Notes: a model not told the origin generated them from the letters alone. 52,782 nucleotides of DNA from Clostridia bacterium (GCA_017403265.1 JAFQOJ010000040.1:1-52782), one strand, 5' to 3'; counted from the stretch's first letter, positions 34,830 through 44,415 are shown. Numbers and translations: made by a program.

Positions 34830-36704
34830 ATGAAATATGATGTTATAGACTTCGCGCGCGAAGAATTAGCAAAATACCTTGAAAAATTAGGCGTAAGCGC
34901 CGAAATTTCTCTTGGCTTATTTTCTGAGTTCGGCGTAGAGATGGAGCTTAAAGACCCATACCGTGATGACGCTTATGTTATCTCGGTTAAAAACAAAAAG
35001 GGCTTTATTGCCGGCTCTAACGAGCGCAGTGTACTTTTGGGCGTTTATCGTTTTTTGGAAGAATGGGGCATTACTTGGGTAAGACCCGGTCCTAACGGTA
35101 CACACTATCCTAAAACCTGCACAGCACCTGATGTAGAAATCAAAGAAGCTGCAGCAAAGCGTCACCGCATTATGTGTATTGAAGGCGCTATTTCTATTGA
35201 AAACGCCCTTGATATGATTGAATGGATACCCAAGGTAGGCTTTAACGGATATTATATTCAGTTTAGTAAGGGACACGAATTTTTCGAGCGTTGGTACAAG
35301 CACCAACAAAGCACCGTTAAAGAACCCGAGCCGTATACTGTTGAGCAATCCGAAGAATATGTTAAACTAATGAGTAAGGAAATCAAAAAGCGTGGTTTGT
35401 TACTTCATAGAATGGGTCACGGTTGGAACTGCACCGCCTTTGGTCTACCTGATGACGGCTGGCACAAATACGAATATGAAGATATCCCGCAAGAGTTCCA
35501 CGATATTTGCGCTATGGTAAACGGCGAACGTAAGTGTTGGAATAACCGTCCTTTACAGACTCAGCTTTGCTATTCTAACCCTATGGTTCACGAAAAGCTT
35601 GTTAATCAGGTTCTTAAATATGCCGAAGAAAACCCCGATGTTGACGTTATTCATTACTGGCTTGGTGACTGGTATAACAACACCTGTGAATGTGATGAAT
35701 GTATGAAGGTTGACCGCTATTCAGCACATTATATCAATATGGTTAATTCCATTTGTGATAAACTTGCCCAAAAGGGTCTTAAAACACAAATAGTATTTAG
35801 CACAGGTACTAACCGTGCTCATCCCACTAATACCGAAATTAAGCATCCTGATAATATGATGATGATGTTTGCCCCCATTTCCCGTACATACGGCGAATCC
35901 TTCCCCGATAAATTTAATGTTACTACACTTCCGGAATATAAACATAACGGATTTGTTTTACCTGTAAATGTTGATGATAACCTTGCATACCTGCACGCTT
36001 GGAAACAGCGCTTCCAAGGTGATGCTATCGACTTTGACTATCATCTTATGTGGGACCATATTTTCGATGCTGGCGGTGAAGCTATTGCCCGTATTGCCCA
36101 CGAAGATATGAAAAACTTTGATAATCTCGGTCTTAACGGTTTTATAAGCTGTCAGTTACAGCGTAATGCTTTCCCATCCTCTATCGCTATGACCTCTATC
36201 GCTAAATCGCTTTGGAATCACGGTACAGATTTTGAAAAAATGAGAAGAGATTTATATGCCGCTACCTTTGGCGAAGATGCAGTCGACACCCTTTGTGACT
36301 ATTTTGCTCTTCTTTCTAAGAGCTTTGATATCGCCGTTATCCGCGACCAAAAGCCACTTAATGCACCCGAGTTTAAAGCAGGTCTTGAAGCTTCGGTTAA
36401 GGCTATGGATGACATAAAAGATTACATTGAAGCACATCTCAATGTAGAAGACCCTTGCCAGAAAGATTCTTGGAAATATTTACAAATTCATAGAGAAATC
36501 TATTCACTTCTTGGAAAGTCGCTTATTGCTCGCCTTGATGCCGAATACGAAAAAGCAGAGGAATATAAAAAACAGTCGCAACAGGTTGCATTTGAAAATG
36601 AAGATATTATACAACCCGTTCTTGACTGTATGTTCTATAAGCGTATGACTAACGAGCGCGTTAACTTCTTAAATCCTGAGCTTCCGCCACCACCACTATT
36701 TTAA
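34830..36704 (+). CDS. DUF4838-like glycoside hydrolase-related protein, copy 1
   Basis: 624 aa, no signal peptide or membrane segment. Residues 1-100 resemble the GH20/GH67-type N-terminal domain: FAREELAKYL, KGFIAGSNERSVLLGVYRFL and ITWVRPGPNGTHYP. The middle is a probable barrel: HRIMCIEGAISIENALDMIE, HYWLGDWYNNTCECDECMK with a Cys-x-Cys-x-x-Cys motif, MWDHIFDAGGEA, and GFISCQLQRNAFPSS. The C-terminal 150 residues are helical. A family label of DUF4838 is from pattern recognition. Activity is unknown; related families act on polysaccharides or uronic acids. A terminator follows. Confidence 0.7.
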   Translation: MKYDVIDFAREELAKYLEKLGVSAEISLGLFSEFGVEMELKDPYRDDAYVISVKNKKGFIAGSNERSVLLGVYRFLEEWGITWVRPGPNGTHYPKTCTAPDVEIKEAAAKRHRIMCIEGAISIENALDMIEWIPKVGFNGYYIQFSKGHEFFERWYKHQQSTVKEPEPYTVEQSEEYVKLMSKEIKKRGLLLHRMGHGWNCTAFGLPDDGWHKYEYEDIPQEFHDICAMVNGERKCWNNRPLQTQLCYSNPMVHEKLVNQVLKYAEENPDVDVIHYWLGDWYNNTCECDECMKVDRYSAHYINMVNSICDKLAQKGLKTQIVFSTGTNRAHPTNTEIKHPDNMMMMFAPISRTYGESFPDKFNVTTLPEYKHNGFVLPVNVDDNLAYLHAWKQRFQGDAIDFDYHLMWDHIFDAGGEAIARIAHEDMKNFDNLGLNGFISCQLQRNAFPSSIAMTSIAKSLWNHGTDFEKMRRDLYAATFGEDAVDTLCDYFALLSKSFDIAVIRDQKPLNAPEFKAGLEASVKAMDDIKDYIEAHLNVEDPCQKDSWKYLQIHREIYSLLGKSLIARLDAEYEKAEEYKKQSQQVAFENEDIIQPVLDCMFYKRMTNERVNFLNPELPPPPLF

Positions 36705-36712
36705 TTTAAAAG

Positions 36713-36759
36713 AAAGAGACGGTGCACATCACATTAATGTGTACTATCGTCTCTTTTTT
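36713..36759 (+). terminator. Terminator after DUF4838-like copy 1
   Basis: AAAGAGACG (36713-36721) and CGTCTCTTT (36748-36756), with an inner stem GTGCACAT / ATGTGTAC, then TTTTTG. It suggests copy 2 has its own promoter. Confidence 0.85.
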
Positions 36760-36847
36760 GTGCATTATGGTAAAGAAATGCTTATTACAACTTGAAAAAT
36801 AAATTTTATAATGATATTATGAAAAAAACGCTTAAGGGTGTGATTTT

Positions 36848-38722
36848 TTGAACAAAACCGTTTTAGATTTTGCATACGAAGAATTGCAAAAATATTTAAA
36901 AATTTTAAAGGTAAAAGCCGATATTTCGCTCGGTCTTTTTGAAGATTTTGGCATTACGATAACTGTACCTGACCCCTACCGTGACGATGCTTTTCAAATA
37001 TCCGTAAAAAACCAAAAGGGCTATATTGCAGGCTCTAACGAGCGTAGCATTCTTTTTGGCGTTTACCGCCTTTTAGAAGAATGGGGTATAACTTGGGTAC
37101 GTCCCGGTCCTAACGGTACTCACTATCCTAAAAGTTGCAAAGCAACCGATGTAGAAATCAAAGAAATAGCCGAAAAACGCCACCGTATTATGTGTATTGA
37201 AGGTGCCGTTTCTTTTGAAAACGTAATTGATATGATTGATTGGTTGCCAAAGGTTTACATGAACGGCTATTTTATCCAATTTTCTACCGCACACGAATTT
37301 TTTGAAAGATGGTATGACCACCAATACAGCACGGTTAAAAAGCCTGAAAATCACACCGTAGAAAAATCAAAAGAATTTGTAAAAATAATGACCGAAGAAA
37401 TCAAAAAACGCGGTCTTATTGTTCAAAAAATGGGGCATGGTTGGACCTGCACCGCTTTCGGTATGCCTGATGACGGTTGGCACGAATATAGCGATGATGA
37501 AATCCCACAGTCCTTCCACGACGTTTGCGCTTTGGTAAACGGGGAAAGAAAATGTTGGAACAACCGTCCTTTACAAACTCAGCTTTGTTACTCCAACCCC
37601 AAAATTAAGCAAAAATTAGTTGACGAGGTTTTAAAATATTTAGAAAATAACCCCGATACAGATGCAGTACATTTTTGGCCGGGCGACTGGTACAACAACA
37701 CCTGCGAATGCGAAGAATGTATAAAAGACCGCTACACCGACCATTATCTTAGGATTGTAAATTCCATTGCCGAAGAGATTGCTAAAAAAGGCCACAAAAC
37801 ACAAGTTGTATTTGATGTTTGCCTTAATACCCTTTGGCCACCTGTTAATACCGAATTTACCCACCCTGATAATATGGTACTAATGTTTGCGCCTATTACA
37901 CGTACTTTTTCCGAAGCCTTCCCCGATAAATACAACGTTAAAACCATACCCGAATACAAAACCAACGGTTTTGTTATGCCTGTTTCGGTTGATGAAAACC
38001 TTGCCTTTATACCTGAATGGAAAAAAGTATTTTCGGGCGACGTTGTAGATTTTGACTACCATTTAATGTGGGACCATATTTTTGATGCAGGCGGTGAAGC
38101 TATATCAAAAATTGCACACCAAGATATTAAAAACTTTGACAACTTAGGATTTAACGGCTTTATAAGCTGTCAATTACAACGCAACGCCTTCCCTTCTTCT
38201 ATAGCTATGACAACAATCGCAAAAGCCTTATGGAAAAGCAATTTTGATTTTGACGCTATGCGTAGAAAATTATATGCTGCTACATTTGGGCAAGATTCAG
38301 CAGAGTTATTGTGCGATTATTTTTCTCTTTTGTCTAAAAGCTTTGATATAGGTGTTATTCGCAACCAAAAGCCGCTTAATACAGATGAATTTAAAGCAGG
38401 TATTGAAGCCGCAATTAAGAAAATGGACGATATGAAGGACTGCATTGAAGCGCATCTTGGCGTAGAAGACCCCTGCCATAAGGCTTCTTGGGAGTTTTTG
38501 AGCGTGCACAGAAAAATATATTCCCTTTTAGGTAAGTCTCTTATTGCACGTTTAGGTGCCGAATACGAAAAGGCTGAAGAATACAAAACGCAGTCACAAC
38601 AGGTAGCTTTCGAAAACGAAGATATTATACAACCTGTGCTTGACTGTATGTTCTATGCACGTATGACCAACGAGCGTATTAACTTCTTAAATCCCGAGCT
38701 TCCCCCACCACCGTTATTCTAA
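36848..38722 (+). CDS. DUF4838-like glycoside hydrolase-related protein, copy 2
   Basis: 624 aa, colinear with copy 1 over the whole length and of identical length. Shared landmarks include GSNERSILFGVYRLLEEWGI, RHRIMCIEGAVSFENVIDM, CECEEC, MWDHIFDAGGEA and the end NPELPPPPLF. The last 57 residues differ from copy 1 at only four positions, while the first 60 differ a great deal more. It starts with TTG at 36848, behind AAGGGTG. A terminator separates it from copy 1, and a TATAAT box without a good -35 lies near 36810. Confidence 0.7.
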   Translation: MNKTVLDFAYEELQKYLKILKVKADISLGLFEDFGITITVPDPYRDDAFQISVKNQKGYIAGSNERSILFGVYRLLEEWGITWVRPGPNGTHYPKSCKATDVEIKEIAEKRHRIMCIEGAVSFENVIDMIDWLPKVYMNGYFIQFSTAHEFFERWYDHQYSTVKKPENHTVEKSKEFVKIMTEEIKKRGLIVQKMGHGWTCTAFGMPDDGWHEYSDDEIPQSFHDVCALVNGERKCWNNRPLQTQLCYSNPKIKQKLVDEVLKYLENNPDTDAVHFWPGDWYNNTCECEECIKDRYTDHYLRIVNSIAEEIAKKGHKTQVVFDVCLNTLWPPVNTEFTHPDNMVLMFAPITRTFSEAFPDKYNVKTIPEYKTNGFVMPVSVDENLAFIPEWKKVFSGDVVDFDYHLMWDHIFDAGGEAISKIAHQDIKNFDNLGFNGFISCQLQRNAFPSSIAMTTIAKALWKSNFDFDAMRRKLYAATFGQDSAELLCDYFSLLSKSFDIGVIRNQKPLNTDEFKAGIEAAIKKMDDMKDCIEAHLGVEDPCHKASWEFLSVHRKIYSLLGKSLIARLGAEYEKAEEYKTQSQQVAFENEDIIQPVLDCMFYARMTNERINFLNPELPPPPLF

Positions 38723-38750
38723 AAAAACAAAATTTTTTACATTTTTCTTG

Positions 38751-38779
38751 TAGACATTTTATATTATACAAGTTATAAT
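38751..38779 (+). promoter_or_regulatory. Promoter of DUF4838-like copy 3
   Basis: TAGACA (38751-38756), 17-bp spacer, TATAAT (38774-38779). An inverted repeat CTTGTA ... TACAAG surrounds the spacer and might be an operator. The start of copy 3 is 33 bases downstream, behind AAAGGCGGAG. Confidence 0.6.
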
Positions 38780-38811
38780 CACATTAGAACAAAATTGAAA
38801 GGCGGAGTAAA

Positions 38812-40689
38812 ATGAATAATCCCACTATAAATTTTGCAAAAGAAGAATTAGAGAGATATTTAAAGCGTTTAGGCGTAAGAGCTAACGTTTCTATAGGTCT
38901 TTTTGAAGACTTTGGTATTGAAATGGAACTGGAAGACCGTGAGCTTGATGACGCTTACGTTATTGACGTGCATAATGCAAAAGGCTTTATTGCTGCATCT
39001 AATCCACGTAGCGTACTGTTTGGTGTTTATCGCCTTTTAGAAGAATGGGGTATGACCTGGGCAAGACCGGGTGTTAATGGCGACCACTACCCCGAAAACC
39101 CATTTAGTACAGATGTTTACATTAACGAAAAGGCTTGGAAGCGCCACCGCACAATGTGTATTGAAGGTGCTATTAGCTTTGAAAACGTACTTGATATGGT
39201 TGAATGGCTACCAAAGGTTGGTATGAACGGTTACTTTATTCAGTTTGAAGACTCATTAACCTTCTTCCAAAGATGGTACAGACACCTTTCTAACCCATAT
39301 AAAGAAGGTAAGTCTTTAACTCAAGAAGAAATTACCGACTTTATGAAGGTGCTTGTAAAAGAAATTAAAAAACGCGGTCTTATGCTGCACCGCAAGGGTC
39401 ACGGTTGGCACAACCTTGCATTCGGTATAAGCGAAGACCCAGAATTCCAACCAAAGCCTGAAGAAATCCCAGAAGAATATCTTAACCTTTGCGCTATGGT
39501 TAACGGTAAGCGTGAATTAACACTTAATAGTCCATTCCTAACACAGCTTTGCAACTCTAACCCCAAAGTTATTGCAAGAATTGCCGATGCAGTTACCGAA
39601 TATGCACTCAAAAACCCTGAAACCGATTACATACACTTCTGGCTTTCAGACCATCTTAACAACTCTTGCGAGTGCGAAGAATGTCTTAAAAAGACCTGCG
39701 CTGACCATTATCTTAACATAGTAAACGAAATCACTGATAGATTTGTTGAAAAGGGTATTAAATCCAAAATTGTTCCGCTTATTTATCTTGATTCTATTTG
39801 TTCCCCGCTTGAAACAAAACTTCGCCATCCGGAATATGTAGTTTTAGGCTTTGCGCCTATTACCCGTACATTTGCAAACACCTTCCCCGAAACATTCCGT
39901 TTAAAAGAAGAACCCCGTTATCCGCTTAATACATTCAAAAAGCCCCTTGACATTGATGAAAACCTATCTCATCTTTATGCTTGGCAACAAATATTTGATA
40001 CCGAATATGTTGACTTTGATTACCACTTTATGTGGGACTTTATGCTTGATGCAGGCGGCGAAGGTATGGCTAAAGTGCTCTTTACAGACATTAGCCACTT
40101 TGACGGATTAGGTCTTGACGGATATATTAGCTGTCAGCTTAACCGTAATGCATTCCCAACTTCTATTGGAATGACCGCTATGGCAAAAATTTTATGGAAC
40201 AAAGATGCAGATTTCGAAACTATCAGAACAAAGCTTTATCACGGTGCTTTCGGTAGAGGTACTGTAGAGCCGCTAAAGGAATATTTTGCCCTTCTTTCCG
40301 AAAAATTTGACCTTGGTATTCTAAAAGGTGAAAAAGAATGCACCGATGTTGCTGCCTTTAAGCAAGGTATTATTGATGCCTTGGCAGCTATGGACGAATT
40401 CCAAGCAGTTATCGATAAAAACCTTATTAAGTATGACCCCTGTGAACACGATTCATGGACATATTTAAATCACCATAAGGTTATATACTCTCTCTTCGGT
40501 AAAGCAATAGTAGCGAGAATTGATGGCGATGAAGAACTTTGTGAAAAACTTTTGGAAGAAGCGTTTGACTACTCATTTAAAAATGAAGACGTACTCAAAC
40601 CTGTATTTGACTGCTACTTCTTTAGAAGTATTCTTAAAAACAGATTTTGTTTCCTTAAAGGCGGTCTTGACAAGGTAAGACTTAACTAA
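38812..40689 (+). CDS. DUF4838-like glycoside hydrolase-related protein, copy 3
   Basis: 625 aa, the most divergent of the three. It keeps FAKEELERYL, GVYRLLEEWGMTW, HRTMCIEGAISFENVLDMVE, SCECEEC, MWDFMLDAGGEGMAKV and GYISCQLNRNAFPTS, but lacks the NPELPPPPLF ending and has its own tail (KGGLDKVRLN). Residues that differ in the barrel include the stretch after the CxCxxC motif. It is cytoplasmic by lack of a signal peptide. It has its own promoter and is followed by a terminator. Confidence 0.7.
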   Translation: MNNPTINFAKEELERYLKRLGVRANVSIGLFEDFGIEMELEDRELDDAYVIDVHNAKGFIAASNPRSVLFGVYRLLEEWGMTWARPGVNGDHYPENPFSTDVYINEKAWKRHRTMCIEGAISFENVLDMVEWLPKVGMNGYFIQFEDSLTFFQRWYRHLSNPYKEGKSLTQEEITDFMKVLVKEIKKRGLMLHRKGHGWHNLAFGISEDPEFQPKPEEIPEEYLNLCAMVNGKRELTLNSPFLTQLCNSNPKVIARIADAVTEYALKNPETDYIHFWLSDHLNNSCECEECLKKTCADHYLNIVNEITDRFVEKGIKSKIVPLIYLDSICSPLETKLRHPEYVVLGFAPITRTFANTFPETFRLKEEPRYPLNTFKKPLDIDENLSHLYAWQQIFDTEYVDFDYHFMWDFMLDAGGEGMAKVLFTDISHFDGLGLDGYISCQLNRNAFPTSIGMTAMAKILWNKDADFETIRTKLYHGAFGRGTVEPLKEYFALLSEKFDLGILKGEKECTDVAAFKQGIIDALAAMDEFQAVIDKNLIKYDPCEHDSWTYLNHHKVIYSLFGKAIVARIDGDEELCEKLLEEAFDYSFKNEDVLKPVFDCYFFRSILKNRFCFLKGGLDKVRLN

Positions 40690-40708
40690 AAATTGTTATA
40701 AATTTTCT

Positions 40709-40738
40709 AAAAAGGACGAGATTTTTCTCGTCCTTTTT
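40709..40738 (+). terminator. Terminator after DUF4838-like copy 3
   Basis: AAAAGGACGAGA and TCTCGTCCTTTTTT form a stem with a short T loop, followed by a T run. Confidence 0.85.
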
Positions 40739-40777
40739 TATCTTCATAATTTCGGCACATTTGAAAAATTATTGTTT

Positions 40778-40822
40778 TTCGATAATTTAATTATTGACAA
40801 ACGATAATTTTTGTGTTATTAT
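40778..40822 (+). promoter_or_regulatory. Promoter and operator-like palindrome before the DUF2975 gene
   Basis: TTGACA (40794-40799), 17-bp spacer, TATTAT (40817-40822). The palindrome CGATAAT-TTA-ATTATTG just upstream overlaps the -35 box, and a further CGATAATT sits in the spacer. It may bind the HTH protein encoded at 41338. Confidence 0.65.
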
Positions 40823-40854
40823 GATGGCACAAAAAGGTTTTGGAGGTAATTTTT

Positions 40855-41322
40855 ATGTGGAATAGAAAAAGGTCTGTCACCTTATCAATTGTTGTGTGCT
40901 TTATATTTGCCGTCATCCTAACAGCAGGGTTATTTTTTGGTCCGTGGGCGGTAGTGAAGTGGCTCAGCGCCTACCGTGGTTTAAGTGTAGGTCTTCCTGC
41001 AATTAAATCAATTCTTACCATCTTTTGTGCTTGCTTCTACCCCTGTGCCATATTTGCATACATCACACTCTACAGTCTCTTAAGGCTACTTCTTAACATA
41101 AAAAAGGATGAGATTTTCATTTTTCAGAATACCAAGTATCTACGCCGTATTTCGTGGTGTTGTTTTGCAGTAGCCGCTATAACATTTGTGGGCGGTATTC
41201 TTTATATCCCATTTTTATGCATAGCCGTAGCGGCGGCTTTTGTAGGGCTTATGCTGCGCGTAGTTAAAAATGTAATGCAAAACGCGGTGGAAATTAAAGC
41301 CGAAAACGAGCTTACAATATGA
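40855..41322 (+). CDS. DUF2975 membrane protein
   Basis: 155 aa with four hydrophobic segments (about residues 10-32, 50-72, 99-118 and 119-138). It resembles DUF2975 proteins such as Bacillus subtilis YoaS, which are encoded beside a small HTH protein. The start is the ATG at 40855 after GGAGG. Function is unknown; the pair may be a membrane-linked regulatory module. Confidence 0.75.
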   Translation: MWNRKRSVTLSIVVCFIFAVILTAGLFFGPWAVVKWLSAYRGLSVGLPAIKSILTIFCACFYPCAIFAYITLYSLLRLLLNIKKDEIFIFQNTKYLRRISWCCFAVAAITFVGGILYIPFLCIAVAAAFVGLMLRVVKNVMQNAVEIKAENELTI

Positions 41323-41337
41323 AGCGGGGTGCCCAAA

Positions 41338-41538
41338 ATGATTGAAATTGATTTAGATGTTTTATTGGCAATGCGAAAAATGACTTCGCTCCAACTTGCC
41401 GAAAAAATAGGCATTACACCCGCAAATCTTTCCATACTTAAAACAGGCAAAGCAAAAGCAATACGCTTTTCTACCCTTGAAGCCATTTGCAAAAAGCTTG
41501 AGTGCCAGCCGGGTGATATTATTAAATATAAGGAGTAA
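41338..41538 (+). CDS. YozG-like XRE HTH regulator
   Basis: 66 aa, one Cro/C1-type helix-turn-helix: MTSLQLAEKIGITPANLSIL, then GKAKAIRFSTLEAICKKLEC and QPGDIIKYKE. That pattern, with the ending CQPGDI, is that of the short YozG-like repressors found next to DUF2975 genes. It starts at the ATG at 41338 after GGGGTG, 15 bases after its neighbour. It probably autoregulates through the palindrome upstream of the DUF2975 gene. Confidence 0.88.
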   Translation: MIEIDLDVLLAMRKMTSLQLAEKIGITPANLSILKTGKAKAIRFSTLEAICKKLECQPGDIIKYKE

Positions 41539-41542
41539 TGTT

Positions 41543-43132
41543 ATGGAAAACGATAAAATAAATCCTATCTCTCCCGTGCACAAACCGCTCTTTGAACTTA
41601 AAAAGAGTGACTTGGCTTTTGCAATGTGTGCCGTAATATTGGGTATTTTCTTATCAATTTTCGGAGTTTTTGGCGGCTTTGCTTTGGGTTATTTGTTAAC
41701 GGGTATTTTTACAATTTTACTTTTTGCAATTTATTTTAAAAAGTGTAGTAGAATAAGCGTCTTCTCCACCGTTTGCGGCTCGCTTTCCCTTGGCACAAAT
41801 CTAATTTATGTCACCACTACAAACGGCAGCGTACGCTTTTTCGGGGTTTTAATAAGCTTTCTATTAGCGCTTGTATGCTTTGATAATCTAACAAATGGCA
41901 TATCAAAGGGCAACCGAAAAACTGTGGGTGTTTTTTATTCGGCGGCTTCAACACTTAGCAACACCGCAATATCGTTAAAATCTCTCTTTTCAAATAAAAA
42001 CGGTGATAAAAAGGATATTGGAAAAGTAATTATAGGGCTTGTTTGCGCCGTACCTGTATTATTTGTGATAGTACCTTTGTTAATCTCTTCAGATGACGCC
42101 TTTCGCGGTATGATGAACAATATTTTCCAAAATACCTTTTCAACAATACTCAAAGCCGTATTCGGTATTATCCTGTCGATTTTCATAATTTCATACGGTT
42201 TTTCGCTTAAAAACAATCGAATTTCAAAACTTCCAAAGCCCAAATTTAAAGGTATTGAAAATGTATACTTAATCTCATTTTTGTCTGCCATTGGGTTTTG
42301 TTATTTACTCTACTTGTTTTCACAGCTTGCTTACTTCTTTAGTGCATTTAAAGGCTTTTTACCAAACGGTGAAATTACCTACGCCCAGTACGCCCGCAAA
42401 GGCTTTTTTGAAATGTGCGTAATCGCCGTTATAAATTTAGGTTTAGTATTTTTAAGCCTACTTATTTCCAAAAAGAAAAAGGGCAAGGCTTGTGTTGGGA
42501 TAAAAGTTCTAACAACCTTTATTTCAATTTTCACGCTTATTATAATAGCAACCGCAATTTCAAAAATGGTACTTTACATTGATACCTACGGTATGACGGT
42601 ACTTCGCGTTACAACAAGTGCGTTTATGCTGTTTTTGAGCATTGTTTTTATAAGCGTAATTTTGCGAATTTACATTAAAAAAGTCAATATTATAAAAACT
42701 GCTTTAATTACTGCAGGATGCGTTATATTAGCGCTAGGTACTGTTAATGTAAATTTAGTTTGTGCGCGATATAACTACGAAAGCTACATAAACGGAAGAC
42801 TTAATACAATCGATATTGATGCTATTTATGAACTTGGCGACGAAGGTATCCCCTACATAATCAAGCTGACGAGCCATCAGGATATCACCATATCCAGAAA
42901 AGCCGAAGAATATCTTACACAGGCTTATCTCTACGATTATTTTGGCAATTTAGATATCATACCCGATATTAAAGTAAACGACCTAAAGCAAAACCAAAAC
43001 AACAAAGGTTTTAAATATTTTAGTATACCAAAGAAAAAAGCCTACGATGAGCTTTATAAATTTTTTGAAAATAATCCTGATTTCATTAAATTTAGACGGG
43101 TATGCTTTGAAAATATGGATTATAGCGATTGA
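41543..43132 (+). CDS. DUF4173/DUF4153-like membrane protein
   Basis: 529 aa with about ten to twelve membrane segments up to residue 410, and a cytosolic or external tail of about 100 residues (INGRLNTIDIDAIYELGDEG onward). SQLAYFFSAFKGFLPNGEITYAQYARKGFFEM resembles DUF4173 signature sequence. The ATG at 41543 has AGGAG seven bases before it and is four bases past the HTH stop, so it belongs to the same operon. Function unknown. Confidence 0.8.
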   Translation: MENDKINPISPVHKPLFELKKSDLAFAMCAVILGIFLSIFGVFGGFALGYLLTGIFTILLFAIYFKKCSRISVFSTVCGSLSLGTNLIYVTTTNGSVRFFGVLISFLLALVCFDNLTNGISKGNRKTVGVFYSAASTLSNTAISLKSLFSNKNGDKKDIGKVIIGLVCAVPVLFVIVPLLISSDDAFRGMMNNIFQNTFSTILKAVFGIILSIFIISYGFSLKNNRISKLPKPKFKGIENVYLISFLSAIGFCYLLYLFSQLAYFFSAFKGFLPNGEITYAQYARKGFFEMCVIAVINLGLVFLSLLISKKKKGKACVGIKVLTTFISIFTLIIIATAISKMVLYIDTYGMTVLRVTTSAFMLFLSIVFISVILRIYIKKVNIIKTALITAGCVILALGTVNVNLVCARYNYESYINGRLNTIDIDAIYELGDEGIPYIIKLTSHQDITISRKAEEYLTQAYLYDYFGNLDIIPDIKVNDLKQNQNNKGFKYFSIPKKKAYDELYKFFENNPDFIKFRRVCFENMDYSD

Positions 43133-43134
43133 TA

Positions 43135-43180
43135 CCACAAAAGGACTATGACACTAAAAAATGTCATAGTCCTTTTGTGG
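43135..43180. terminator. Long terminator hairpin, convergent genes
   Basis: 19-bp perfect stem: CCACAAAAGGACTATGACA (43135-43153) with its complement at 43162-43180 and an eight-base loop. It ends at the stop of the minus-strand phosphoesterase gene. Confidence 0.85.
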
Positions 43181-44347
43181 TTAATAATTAAGGCCATCAG
43201 GCAAGAAACGGTCTCCACCTTCGCCATAGCAATTCACACCTGCACCATACCTGAACATACGGATTTTACGAGTGTGGGTATCAATATTTACAACATCAAA
43301 AGCGTTTTGGGTAACGGTACCTGGAAGTCTTAACACACGGGCATCACCACTACGCATTGAAGAAGAGGCATTGCGGGTATAAATTAAGTGAATGCCCTTC
43401 CTTACCTCGTGAACATCATCGTGAATATGGCCCATAAGCCAACAAATCATATGAGGTTTTTTATCCAAATCCTTATAACGTGTATAATCAGCTTTTACAT
43501 CTAAATCAAAGAACGAATTAATCTCGTTCTTATAGTGATGCTCATAGGTTTCGCCGTTATTAAACGCCGCGCATATATCAAGTAACTTTTCGCCTACGTT
43601 TTCAAAATCGGGGTATTTTCCTTTATAATCGTGGCCAACTATAATTACGCCCCAATCCTTTTCAGGCTTTTCATCAAAGTTTAAAGCAACGTTGGCAATC
43701 CAATTCATTTGCTCGTTAGAGATATAACGGCGTCCGTCACCACTGAAGTACTTAACTTCACCCTTTTCATCTGTAACGGTTTTATCAATGTCCTGAAAAT
43801 CAACGCTGATAATACGGATTTTTTGCTTTTCTATATCTAAATAATTCCAAGTAGAACGGTAGCCGTTTGCTTTTGTTTGATGTACGGTGCCAAAATTTTC
43901 TTCAGAAAACCAATAAAAAAGATTAGAATAATCGCTGTCGGTTAGCACGTTTTCAGGCTTGTTCCACCAACAATTGCAGTCGTGATTACCCTTAGCAAAT
44001 ACGAAAGGACTACGGCTTTTTTTAGCTTCATCAAAGAATGCTTTCGCATGTAATAAAGGTAACGTTTTATCTTGTAGGAAGAAAGGTGTTATAGCATCGC
44101 CCGCATTTATCACCGCATCAAAAACAATTGGTGATTCATTCGAAAAAGCAATAGTGCGCTTTAAGTTATCCATACAAGCGTCGGGTTCCATAAAGTCAAT
44201 ATGGCTATCTGTAAAAAACACAAAATTAGCTCTATCGTAGGAATCGTCAGAGGTTATTTCGCGCTTTGGAGAACCTACTGCATAAGGCAAAAATCTTTTG
44301 TATAAATTAGCTTCTTCCACCTTGCATATAAAATCATAATCTAGCAT
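43181..44347 (-). CDS. Calcineurin-like metallophosphoesterase
   Basis: 388 aa, no signal peptide. Metal ligands appear in order: TDSHID near residue 47, NAGDAI near residue 86, FAKGNHDC near residue 118, VGHDY near residue 230 and MGHIHDDVH near residue 298. The substrate is unknown. A TTGAAG-18-TATAAT promoter lies upstream on the minus strand (44415-44386), and AGGGG precedes the ATG. It is monocistronic. Confidence 0.87.
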   Translation of the reverse strand: MLDYDFICKVEEANLYKRFLPYAVGSPKREITSDDSYDRANFVFFTDSHIDFMEPDACMDNLKRTIAFSNESPIVFDAVINAGDAITPFFLQDKTLPLLHAKAFFDEAKKSRSPFVFAKGNHDCNCWWNKPENVLTDSDYSNLFYWFSEENFGTVHQTKANGYRSTWNYLDIEKQKIRIISVDFQDIDKTVTDEKGEVKYFSGDGRRYISNEQMNWIANVALNFDEKPEKDWGVIIVGHDYKGKYPDFENVGEKLLDICAAFNNGETYEHHYKNEINSFFDLDVKADYTRYKDLDKKPHMICWLMGHIHDDVHEVRKGIHLIYTRNASSSMRSGDARVLRLPGTVTQNAFDVVNIDTHTRKIRMFRYGAGVNCYGEGGDRFLPDGLNY

Positions 44348-44385
44348 TTTTGTTTCCCCTGTTTCTTAAGATAATAGTTTTATTT

Positions 44386-44415
44386 ATTATACCACACCCA
44401 AAAAACAACTTCAAT
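44386..44415 (-). promoter_or_regulatory. Promoter of the metallophosphoesterase gene
   Basis: Minus-strand TTGAAG (44415-44410), 18-bp spacer, TATAAT (44391-44386), about 40 bases before the start. Confidence 0.6.
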
